Assembly: GCF_029962835.1 (NCBI RefSeq)
Contig: NC_080577.1
Location: 26,022,501-26,086,500 of the forward strand
DNA: 64,000 nucleotides
Direction of reading: 5' to 3'
DNA from: Magnolia sinica
Taxonomy: Eukaryota; Streptophyta; Magnoliopsida; Magnoliales; Magnoliaceae
Position 1 is the stretch's first letter; each line of letters begins with the position of its first letter. Of the stretch, positions 22,715 through 33,977 are shown in pieces. The translations under genes and the position numbers were made by a program. The notes under the pieces were generated by a model. It made no database searches and was not told where the DNA came from. It saw only the letters and a list, made by a program, of their open reading frames with translations.

Positions 22715-24310
22715 ATGTCAAATTTTGATAACCTTTCAGTCACAAGGCCTCCACCCTTTGATGACTCCAACTATGCCTATTGGAAAGGCAGAATGAGGAT
22801 CTTCCTCAAATCAATGGATGAGAGTGTGTGGCAAGCCACATCAACTGAATGGAAACCTCCTATCATGGAAGTTACTGGGGTTGATGGTTCAAAATCTATG
22901 AAAGTCACACCATATTACCAATGGACCACTCTTCAGAAAAGTGAGAGTAGTGCAAATGCTAAAGCACTAAATGCAATTACTTGCGCACTATCACCGGATG
23001 AGTTCAAAAGAATCATTTCCTGTGATACTGCAAAGCAAGCTTGGGATATATTAGAAATGACACACGAGGGTACTACAATTGTCAAAAAATCTAAAGTCCA
23101 ACTCCTCACAACCAAATTTGAAGAAATTCATATGGAGGAAAATGAAATGTTTATGGACTTTTACACTAGATTGAATGACATTGTAAACTCAATGTGGGGT
23201 CTTGACGATAAAATCCCAGAAAGTAAAGTGTGTGCAAAAATATTACGCTCACTTCTTGAACGGTTCAATTCTAAAGTAACCGCGATCCAGGAACTTCGTG
23301 ATACGGATAATATGAGGGTAGAAGAACTAGTTGGTTCTCTACAAACCTACGAGTTAAACTTTAAAGCTCGTAAAGGTAAATTTATCGCACTAAAATCTTC
23401 TAAATGTAATTCAGAAGAAAATTCTGATTCAGGAGATGATATGACTCTTTTAGCTAAGAAATTTTACAAGATTTTCAAAAGCAAGAAAAGGGTTGATTTT
23501 CAAAAATCAAATGATAAAAAGAAGTTTAGACCCAAATCTCGAAAATCTTTGAAAGATAGTCAATGTTACAACTGTCAAGAATATGGGCACTTAGCAAATA
23601 GATGTCCTAAAAGGGACAAACCCAAGAAGAAGGGTATGTTGGCTACATGGGATGAATCATCTGATTCTGAAGGTTCTTCTGAATCAGAAGATTCTGAAAT
23701 TGAGTCGGGCAATGAGGTTAAAGCTCTTATGACTCTAGCCAAATTCACATTTTCAGATAATGACTCAACAAGTGAAGAAAATCTGAGTAGTGAATGTGAA
23801 AATGAAGATGATCTTCAAGACGCTTACAATGCCCTATATAAGGAAAGTTGTAAAATTGCTGTCAAACTTAAACTTCAAAAAGAAAAGTTTTCTAAACTCA
23901 AAAAATGTTTTGAATCACTTGTCTTAGAAAAATCACAAATTTCAGATTGTTTTGAAAAATCAAAATGCGATTTGGAATTCAAAAACTCCCTAATTATTGA
24001 TTTAAAATCTGAAATTGAGAAACTTAAAACTGAAGTATCTTCTCTTCTGAGTTTAAAGGACACATGGAAATATGTCCAAGGTGATCCAAAGTTAGAGAAA
24101 CTTTTATCCGGATCAAGAAAATGTGGCGATCTATTCGGGTTGGGCTATGATAAAAATCTACCTCCTAAACAAAAGTATACTCCTCCTATGTTTGTTAAAG
24201 GAGAGTCCTCAAACTCAAAAGGGAAAAGTACTTATCAAGATTTTTCTAGAAATTCAAAAACTTTTCGAAAACCTAGAAGCAGCCATGTCAACTTTAATCA
24301 GAAATGAAAT
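22715..24310 (+). mobile_element. SIRE-type element: gag region
   Basis: It opens MSNFDNLSVTRPPPFDDSNY, followed by AYWKGRMRIFLKS, the start typical of copia gag (UBN2 domain). A CCHC zinc knuckle CYNCQEYGHLANRC lies near 23565-23605. After it come a Ser/Glu/Asp-rich tract and a Lys/Leu/Glu-rich coiled-coil segment (about 23820-24060), as in SIRE-type gag. The length is about 530 residues. The coiled coil is assumed from composition. Confidence 0.85.
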
Positions 24311-24419
24311 CCACTAGCTGAAAAGATAGTTGATTTACTCAAGGAGCTCTTAAAATCTAACTCTATAGGTCATTCCTACAAATATACACAAAAGAAGACC
24401 AACTATGTTCCTAAACCCA

Positions 24420-27400
24420 AAGCAGTTATGAAATGGGTTCCTAAAGTTACCTGCTTGGTTGCTCACACTGCTTTCAAAGCAACAAGTCATTCAAAGTGGT
24501 ACATAGACAGTGGATGCTCCAGGCATATGACAGGTGACAAAGCTTTATTCACAGATCTGAAAGATATGACTGATGGTTCAGTCACATTTGGTGATGGTAG
24601 CAACTGCAAGATTATAGGCTAAGGTATGGTTCAACTTTTTAATCTTCCTGTATTTAAAAATGTTTTATATGTTGAAGGCTTAAAACATAACTTGCTTAGT
24701 ATATCTCAAATATGTGATAATAACCATAGTGTTCGGTTTTCTAATCAAAGCTGTGAGATACTAAACAATAAGGGTTCTGTAATATTAACTGGACGTAAAA
24801 CGTCTGAAAATTGCTATATTATTAGCAAATCCAGCTCATCTAATCAAACATGTTACATGGTCCATACAGACGAGACTGATTTATGGCACAAACGTCTTGG
24901 ACATGTACATTATCGAAATTTATATAGATTGAGCAAACGAGAACTTATAAGAGGTTTACCTAAACTTCAGAAATTAGATAAAATATGTGGTGAGTGCCAG
25001 ATAGGCAAACAAACAAAGAACTCATACAAAAAGGTGAATTCAAATACCACATCAAGACCACTCGAACTTCTCCACATGGATCTGATAGGACCTACCAGAA
25101 CAGAAAGTTGTGGTGGGAAAAAGTATATCCTGGTAATAGTTGATGACTTTACCAGATTCACTTGGGTAGTCTTCTTAAGGGATAAATCTGAAACCCTTGA
25201 AGAAGTAAGAAAAGTTTTCAAAAGGATTCAAACTGAAAAATCTTCTCAAATCAGTAAAATTCGTAGTGATCATGGATCTGAATTTGAGAATAGCAATTTT
25301 GAGAAGTTCTGTACCGACCAAGGAATATTACATGAATTCTCTGCTCCCAAAACTTCACAACAAAATGGAATTGTAGAAAGAAAGAATAGGGTGCTTCAAG
25401 AAATGGCTAATGTCATGTTGAATAGCATGAAGCTCTCTAAAAATCTTTGGGTTAACAGTCAACACAGCTTGCTATATTATTAACCGAGTCTACACTAGCA
25501 AAGATAATAATAAAATGGCTTACGAATTGTGGTTCAATAAAAAGCCTACTGTTAAATACTTTCGAGTTTTTGGCAGCAAGTGCTATATTTTACGTGATCG
25601 TGAAAATTTGAAAAAATTCGATACGAAGAGTGATGAAGGTATTTTTCTAGGATATTCCTTAAACAGTCGAGCTTATAGGGTTCTGAACAAAAGGACTGGT
25701 GTGATTCAAGAATCCATTAATGTTGTCATTGATGATCACTTAAACACGCCAATTTCTAATTCAGATAATGATGAAGTACTAATCGTTGATAAACCTGATA
25801 CTTCATCGAATCAGACTGATTCTGAGTTGAGGACTGTTAAAGATCATCCAACCACACAAATTCTTGAAAACCCTCTCACCGGTGTTCGCACCCATAGACA
25901 ACTTGAGGATATATGTAATTATGTATGTTTTACATCCCAAATAGAACCATCTAACGTAAAAGAAGCTCTTACTGATGAGAACTGGATTGTTGCGATGCAA
26001 GAAGAACTCAATCAATTCGTAAGAAATGATGTTTGGTATCTTGTACCAAGACCTAAAGATAAACACATCATTGGAACAAAATGAATTTTCAAAAATAAGT
26101 CAGACGAGTGTGGAAATATAATTAGAAACAAGGCTAGACTAGTGGTACAAGGTTATACTCAAATTGAAGGGATTGATTTCGATGAAACTTTTGCACCAGT
26201 AGCACGTCTTGAATCTATCAGACTATTTATATCCATTGCATGTTTTAGAAAGATAAAGATCTATCAGATGGATGTGAAAAGTGCTTTTCTAAATGGCGAT
26301 TTACATGAAGAAGTCTATGTTGAACAGCTAATGGGTTTTGAAGATTCCAAAAATACTGATTATGTGTATCGGCTTAAAAAGGCACTTTATGGATTAAAAC
26401 AAGCACCTAGGGCATGGTATGAGAAACTAACGAAATTTCTTTTAAGTCATAATTTTCAAATGGGATCTGTTGATAAAACTCTGTTTGTTAAAAAACATAA
26501 TGATCATATCTTAATGGTGCAGATTTATGTTGATGATATCATTTATGGATCAACTTGTACTGACTTGACTACTGAGTTTGCAGATTTGATGAAATCACAG
26601 TTCGAAATGAGCATGGTTGGGGAATTGACTTATTTCCTTGGATTGCAAGTAAAGCAACAACCTGAAGGAATATTCATTTCTCAATCTAAGTATGCTTTGA
26701 ATCTAATCAAGAAATTTGGATTTGAGAATGGCAAGAATTTCGATACTCCTATGAGTACTGCCCTGAAACTCTCAAAAGACTCTAATGGTAAAAATGTTGA
26801 CTCAAAACTTTATCGGAGTATGATTGGTAGTTTGTTATATTTAACTGCTAGTAGACCTGATATTTCTCTAAGTGTTGGTATTTGCGCAAGATATCAATCT
26901 GATCCAAAAGAATCTCACTTGATTATTGTCAAGCGAATTATTAGATATGTCACAAGTACTGTAAATCTCGGTCTTTGGTATCCTCATGAGACCAGTGTCC
27001 AATTAGCTGGGTACTCGGATGCTGACTGGGCTGGTAATCTAGATGATAGAAAATCAACCAGTGGTGGTTGTTTTTACATTGGAAATTGTCTAGTTTCCTG
27101 GTTTAGTAAGAAATAAAATTCTATATCACTTTCAACAGCTGAAGCTGAGTATATCGCAGCTGGTAATGCATGTACACAACTTGTTTAGATGCAACGAATG
27201 CTAAGTGATTATGGAATTAAACAGGATTCTATGTTATTACATTGTGATAATTCCAGTGCGATAAATATTTCTAAAAATCCTATTCAGCATTCTCGTACTA
27301 AGCACATTGACATTAGATTTCATTTATAAGGGAATTAGTAGAAGAAAAAGTTATATCTCTAGAATATATTCCTACCGAAGATCAACGAGCTGACATTTTC

Positions 27401-27460
27401 ACAAAACCTCTCGATAAAAGCAGGTTCAAAAAGATGAAATTTGATCTTGGCATGTGCATT
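24420..27460 (+). mobile_element. SIRE-type element: pol region
   Basis: Copia order is visible: aspartic protease (WYIDSGCSRHMTGD near 24500), pre-integrase HHCC (LWHKRLGHVHYRNL..CGECQIGKQ), integrase core (LHMDLIGPTR, DHGSEFEN), reverse transcriptase ([46 protein letters not shown] near 26527) and RNase H ([17 protein letters not shown] near 27017; STAEAEYIAAGNAC). It is broken in several places and is treated as a fossil. Confidence 0.85.
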
Positions 27461-27879
27461 TTAAAATGAATATTTATGCCTACTTGTATCATAGTGTATA
27501 TATTTGCTAGATTGAATTCTAATTTTTGTATAATTTGCAAGAAATATGAATTTTTGGACATTCTTCGACCTGTCGTGAGTATACTGGACCAGTCGACCTT
27601 CGACCGGTCGTAGATATCCACGACTAGTCGTAGAACTCGGGAATCACTTAAAATTTGGGGATTTTTGCTTTCTTCCTCATTTCGTTTTTCTTCTCTAAGG
27701 AGCCGTGCTTCGACTTGTCGAACCCATCTTTCATGTTCTTCAAGGTTAGTGTTCCAAATCACGTTTTTCTTGTAGATTTGTGTCTAGATTGTTTACTTTT
27801 CAAGCTTTAAGCTTTCTATTTTGGATTTCATTGAAATTTGGGGTTTGGATTTTGAAAAATCTGTTTTGAGTAAACCCAC

Positions 27880-29070
27880 TTCTCAATCCTTTGCAACTTC
27901 TTAATTCTTTGATATCCTTGTTGCAAATGGCTTCTAGAGGTAGAAAAATTACTTCCCGTGGTCCTTCTTCTTCCTCCAGATCGACCATTATCTCTAAGCG
28001 TCATCTTCTTATTCCCAATGATGATCCATCTTATGTTAGGGACATTAGATTACGTAATGTTATTGTTGAACATCCTGTTGATGTTAAACATATTGCACCT
28101 TTTGACATCCTTCATATGCTTGAAGTTGTAGGTTGGGTTAACTTATTACATTGGGGTGGGCCTGCATACCGGTCCATTGCCCGGTCCATGTTTACATGTA
28201 TTAGTGCTTTCTCATAGGATTATTTAACTTTTAAAATATCTACTAGAGAAGGGCCTTTTGACATTGATCGTCATTTAATTTCAGCCCTTATGGACATTCC
28301 TGTGAATGATGAGGGTATTCCTATCCATAACTTAACTGATAAACCCTCAATGTCTGAAAAATGCATGCTCACTAGAGATTTGTGCAACATGGATGTTCAA
28401 TGGACACGAAAAGGGAATGCGCTTCCCGCAAGGTATTTGTTACCGAAATACAGAATTCTCCACAAAATCTTTGTGTCTAATCTGTATCCTCGTTCGGGTA
28501 ATAAAACTGACTTACTTCATTTATGGTTCGTGTTATCCATGCTATTTCCAATGGTACTCAGATTTGTTTACCATCCTAAATATGTCATTTCATTCTTCAG
28601 TTTAGACTCTATCCTGGTCATAGTGACATTCCTTTTGCCTATTTAATGACTGTATTGGCTACACATATGTTAGTTGATATGCCGGTTGATGAGGCACCAA
28701 TCCATCATCTGATCTTCAATAATACTAATATCAATAAGATGAAGCTGGATCTACTTCCTGAACAAGGTGGTGGTGGTGGTGGTGGTCATGAAGAAGCTGG
28801 TGATGACATTAATATGGATGACATTTTTGAGGAACTGGATTCTGACTCAACAAATGATCCAGATTTTGAACCATCTGATGTTGATGCTCATCTTAGTGCA
28901 TTAGAGGATAAAGTTGAGAATATAAATGTAAAGATGGAAAACATGTCTGTTGCTCATGATTTACAATTCAAGTACATGCGCAAATATCTTAGGCGATTGA
29001 ACAAAAGCATGCACCAACTTGATCCCTCTAATCCTGCTCCGTCATCTGGTTTTGGTTCTGACTAGTTTAT
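27880..29070 (+). mobile_element. SIRE-type element: env-like third reading frame
   Basis: Between pol and the 3' LTR lies a separate coding stretch that begins with a Ser/Arg/Thr-rich start (SRGRKITSRGPSSSSRS). It continues with GRSIARSMFTCISAF-like and LPARYLLPKYRIL parts, an acidic segment (MDDIFEELDSDSTNDPDF) and a helical C-terminus. This is the place and character of the so-called env-like frame of SIRE elements, known from plant elements generally; its function is unproven. No signal peptide is obvious. It is broken at a few points. Confidence 0.65.
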
Positions 29071-29537
29071 ATGAGACTTCTGGTCTGTAATAACTTTATA
29101 ACTTCGCACTTGGTTGACTGATTTTGAGTTGGATACTATCTATGTTTTATGCTGGATATTTATTCTATGTGAAGCTATGCTGAGTATCTCTATCACTGTT
29201 TTGCTATACTCTCATAACTCCTCATATTTACTCTCATATATCCCTTTATTTAGTTCTCCTTTATTGTTGTTTCCTTTGTCATATTGTGACAAAAAGGGGG
29301 AGAATGGTTTGTTCTTAACGATGTGATTGTGAGAGGAGTAGCATTGGTTATGTTACTCAGGGGGAGTATGTTTGAAGTAGTTGAATGAAACTGGTTGAAT
29401 GTTGAATGTTGAATATTGAATATTGATTTACAGGTAAGCCAGTTTATATGACCTGGTTCATAACTCTTTAACCAGTTGTTTTACTTTATATTTATCTTCG
29501 TTATGTGTTTTGTCACTAATTTGACAAAGGGGGAGAT

Positions 29538-31575
29538 TGTAAGTGCTATAGTTTATATCCCTGTCTGTTGTCAAATTTGTGGTACCAAAATCACTGTTAT
29601 ATATAACTTGCATAAGTGAAGCTCTCTCAAGGATCAACATTCATAAACAAGTTAAGCTCATAACAAGCAAAGCTCACAAGTACAAGGATCTATCTTGAAT
29701 GCAAGAACTGCTCACAAGACAAGACTCAAGCTGCAAGACTTCAAGAAGAGTACAAGGCAGTTTGTAAAGAGCTCAAGACACCTTCAAGATTGAGCTACAT
29801 CAAGATTTCAAGATTGAACTACATCAAGACTTCAAGGCTCATACTTCAAGGTCACTAGTTCCTAATGTTTCAATGTCCTTACTTCATGGTTGAGGTTTGA
29901 CTGACCTTAGGTTGACCTTAGAAGTAGGTCACTTTGGATACATAAATCGAATGTTTATTTTACATAAGTTTGGTCTGTTCTTCGACTAGTCCTAGGCCTT
30001 CTTCGACTAGTCCTAGAGTTGCTTCGACCAGTCTAAGAAATTCCTCGATCAGTCGTGAGTTTGTTACAAATTTCGGATAAAATCTGTTAGGCTTCGACTA
30101 GTCCAGGAATCTGTTCGACCAGTCGAAGGAACAGTGTCGACTGCATCTTCGACCAGTCGAAAATCTTCGACTCAAAATCCAGCGATGGTTTTCAGGTTCT
30201 TCGACCTGTCGAAGGAAACCTTCGACCAATCGAAGGTGACCTACGACCAGTCGAAGGAGACTTTCGACCAGTCGTAGAACGGTCAAAGCTTATCGCGCCT
30301 GATTTTTCAAATATCTGTTATTACTTCGACTAGTTGAAGAGCTCCCTAGACCAGTCGAAGACGCGATCTGCTCACTTATAAATAGGGCACGAATCTCAGA
30401 AGAAATGATCGAATTAATTAATCCATTCAAGTCAATCTTCGTCGAACTTCTGAGAGATAATTCTGTGCTCCATCTAAGCTAAGTGTGCTTATTTAATATT
30501 CTCTTTCCTTAGCTTTATTTAATTGATTTTGTTTCTGCTATTCCAATCTAATTTGATAAGAAGAATTGTTATTCCTTTTCTTTGGAATCAAAATCAATTA
30601 AGACAAGCCCTATTTGGTTTAATTTAAAATCTATTAGAATTAGAACCATTGTAATTGAGTACTGGACATTGAACTTGGACATTCAATCATCTACTCTGAT
30701 TTGGTTCTACCGGGCTGCTACAACGAAGGAGATAATCAGGTATTTTACATTTAATTGTAAATTCCTTTCTGTTTTGGTTTCTTTCAAGATTTGCCAGAAA
30801 ATCTTGTTGTATTGGTTATCTGAGGAGAGCCAGGAAAACTCAGAAGTGGATTTTTTTTTAATTGTGTAAGCCCACAGACAAAGACACAATTGTAAAGGTT
30901 TTGGGTGAACCTAGGAAAACCTATTTTGTTAGTGAACGCTAATATCTCCTGTGTGAGGATATTAGGAGTGGAGTAGCATTCTGTGTGGCTGTTGTTTAAC
31001 AGTTGGTGAACACACAGGCGAACCACTATAATCCCTTGTGTTGTGGTTGAATGATTTATACTTCTAATCTTTAATTATTCTTTTGTGAGATGTATGTATG
31101 GTGGTGAATGTTGTAATCATTTAATTCAAGCATTGTGAGAATTTTGTAATAGTTTAGAATTTATTTTCTGCTATTCCTTTATCAGCTTGATATTCAATTT
31201 CCTTTAAAAGTTGTTCCAGCAAGGTTGCCCTGCCATTTTTATGGTGTATGGCTGTCCCTAGAACAATACATTTGTGATTACAATTTATTTCAATTCAGTT
31301 TGTATTTATTTTTGTATTCCTCTTTGGTTTGAGATTTGATACAAAGATCTTTCTAGAAATAAGGTTGTCCCACCATAAACTCTGGTTTTTGGTGTAAGGT
31401 TGTCCTTAGAACAACATTTGTATCAACCTCTCAAGATCTGAATTTTGAGGTTATTTTACTTTCTTGCATTGTGATTTATTTTGGCTATCATATTCTTTTT
31501 AATTCCGCTGTTATAAGTTTTATTTGGCATTGTCCTATTCACCCCCCCTCTAGGACATATAGCTAGGTCTTTTCA
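29538..31575 (+). repeat. SIRE-type element, 3' LTR
   Basis: Near-identical to the 5' LTR by eye. It is about 41 bp longer because the palindrome cluster (about 29970-30360) holds additional TTCGACCAGTCGAAGG-type units. The preceding polypurine tract is AAAGGGGGAGA at about 29526-29536. Confidence 0.9.
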
Positions 31576-31865
31576 ATTAAATAGATAGGTGAATCTTAAT
31601 GTTGATAAGTCGAGATTAGACTATACATCCATGGAATTCAATGTTTAGAATTGTTCTAATTGACAGATTAATATTTTGAACTTAATTATGAAGTTACCAT
31701 GTGCTTGAGTCTAGGAGAGAATTATACCCAACATTCATGAATCTTAGAATTTTCACATCTCGATTATTTGTTCACAAGTCACTCGATTTTACAGGAATTA
31801 TCTTTTGGTTCTGAAAGTAATTTTCGCATATTTTGCTCGGGACTAGCAAAATGCTGGCTAGGGGT
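31576..31865 (+). mobile_element. Athila unit 1, resumed 3' non-coding region
   Basis: Sequence from AAATAGATAGGTGAATC onward matches 37670-37954 of unit 2 nearly base for base, showing that the copia element interrupts one continuous Athila region. It ends at a G-rich stretch (GCTAGGGGT) just before the LTR. Confidence 0.8.
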
Positions 31866-33977
31866 TGTGTTGAAGGTCAAATATTGCATATTAGACCCCA
31901 GTTATTACCTGGATCTACAAGCATAATACTGTTTAATGGCTGATTTAATCGTGTTGTGATGCAGAGTGTACGTACGAGCTTATACTGAGAAAAAGGATGA
32001 TAAAGCATAGATTTAATGCTCTGATAACACCAAGTCAAGGGACAGACTCTAGGGGACCAAGATCGACGGATTTACACGCCAGAGATCCGCGAAAATCAAG
32101 AAACTGAAACTCAAGCGACCTGAAAGTCAGCCAGAATGCAAGATCACGGGGTTCCCACCATCCGTTCAGCTCAAAAGTTCATACATGGCCAGGGGCCCAC
32201 AAATTAACCGTACATGTCGAATTTTAACCCTCAGATCCCTCCGGAAGTGGCCCAACGGATAGATCAGCCCATAAACCATTGATTTTGGGCCCACCTGCTA
32301 TCTGGATGTGCTTAAAAATTGGTCTCAACGCGTTAAATGAGCTGACAAAACGGATGGACGGAGCGGATTTCTCACGAACATCTCCATAGGACCTCATGTG
32401 CATCACGTGTGCATGGTACACAAGTGCAGTATCCGTGCACTGAATTTCTCAAAGTCGGTCAGCGCGCGCTGACCGACTCCCTCTTCTCCAATTCAAAAAA
32501 GGACACAGCCGTCCACCGGTTCCGTGCAGTGGGGCCCAGTTCTCATCCAAATCATCAATCTGGACCGTCCATTGTGTACAGAGGAGGGTTATTAACCTCA
32601 CCTAGGTGATATTTTGACATCATGCAATCCATGGTAAAATCCTAGCCGTTGAACGCAGGATGGACGGCTGGGTTACAATTCAATGGTCCACACCTAACTT
32701 GATCCAAAATCACCCATCTCTGAACATTTTTTCGTGGGAAATCAAATGAACGGACTAGATTTCGAAATCGAAATCGATCATGGACCCCACCACACATCAG
32801 CGCATGCTCTGTTGCGAACGTCCGTGAAAACCGGACGCCGCCCGGCTTTTTCGGGCCGTTATGCGTCCATGGTGGTGGTCGGATGCATGATCCATATCAT
32901 CCAATCCTATGCTGGGTCTAATCTAACCACACCCAAGAGGTTAGATCATCAAGGTGGTTGGCCAAACCGCACCAAACATGGGTCGAATGCAAGCACTTCT
33001 TGCGTAAAGACAGAGCAACAACAGGATTTCCTTCGCCGCTTCCTGCTCGTGAACGGACGCCTTCCACGGACGCAATCACCATCCCAAACTTGCTATAAGG
33101 AGAGAGATCAGCAGGAGGAAGAGACGTGGGTTTTGGCTGGACGTGAGCATGGCTTGGGCTTGAACGTGGAGTCAGGGATTGACGTTTTTGGGCTTGGACG
33201 ATTGCAAGAGATTGCGAGAGAGAGAAGTTGAGTTCGTCCTTTTTTTTTTCTTTTACTTGGTTTATTTTATTTTTAAGAGAACCAGCCCATTCATGTGTGG
33301 CTGAACCTCTTAGCTAGGGCTAAGAGGTGAAGCTTGTAGTCTGATGGGAGAGATGTTGCTTGTGCCTTTTGTTTAGATTGAAGGGGTTTTTGATTTAATT
33401 TTATTATGGGAATATTTTTAGTTTTTAATGGCCTGTTGTGACTGAAATTACAATGGGTTTGCAATGGCTTTGAGTATTTCTTTTCCATTCTTTTGATTAT
33501 GATGTCAGGAAGCCCTGTTGTTCGCCATCGTCTCTTGGGCATGGTTGGATGTAGGTATCCTTCCTAACCTTCATAATCATCTGATTGGTTGGTAATTAGT
33601 TTAATTCTTTTGTTGATTTTGTCTCCTGAGCATGGTTTGGTGATAGAATCCATTCTAATTCATATACTTTTCATCTCTTTAAAATTATATCAAAGGAAGT
33701 TCAGTCCGATTTCCATGATTCTTGATGCAGGCATAAGATCTCCCTGATCTCTACAAGTGGATCCTCTGAATCCCTAGTTTCCTTCTTCTGAATTCTTTAA
33801 GTTTTAGATAATTATTCCATCATTATTCCTCAAATCACACTCGATTTAGATTTCATCTCATTCTAGTTCTAGTTCTAGTTAGCTTCAGATTACGTACAGG
33901 TTTCAATCCCTTGGGATTCGACTTCGGTCTCACCGAGTTTATTACTACATCATAACCCTATACTTGGGGAGTGAACA
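31866..33977 (+). repeat. Athila LTR shared by units 1 and 2
   Basis: It starts TGTGTTGAAGGTCAAATA and ends GGGGAGTGAACA, about 2.1 kb. It closes unit 1 and opens unit 2, whose PBS follows at 33984. Compared with the LTR at 37955-40087 only scattered differences are visible. Confidence 0.85.

Larger units (their letters stand above)
20641..31575 (+). mobile_element. SIRE/Maximus-type Ty1/copia element inserted in Athila unit 1
   Basis: It has LTRs of 1997 bp (20641-22637) and 2038 bp (29538-31575), starting TGTAAGTGCTATAG and ending TTTTCA. A tRNA-iMet-type PBS (TGGCATCAGAGC, 22640-22651) follows the 5' LTR and a polypurine tract (AAAGGGGGAGA) precedes the 3' LTR. Parts in order are gag, pol (protease, integrase, RT, RNase H) and an env-like frame, which defines the SIRE lineage. 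The two LTRs are nearly identical by eye, so insertion is comparatively recent, but coding parts are broken at about eight to ten places. Flanks are not a clean 5-bp duplication (TCCTT left, ATTAA right). Confidence 0.9.

Noticed and set aside
32734-33231. 165-codon frame in the Athila LTR, also present at 38833-39330
   Set aside because: The two LTRs are near-identical copies of one sequence, so shared openness is not independent evidence, and the frame begins at a non-ATG codon.
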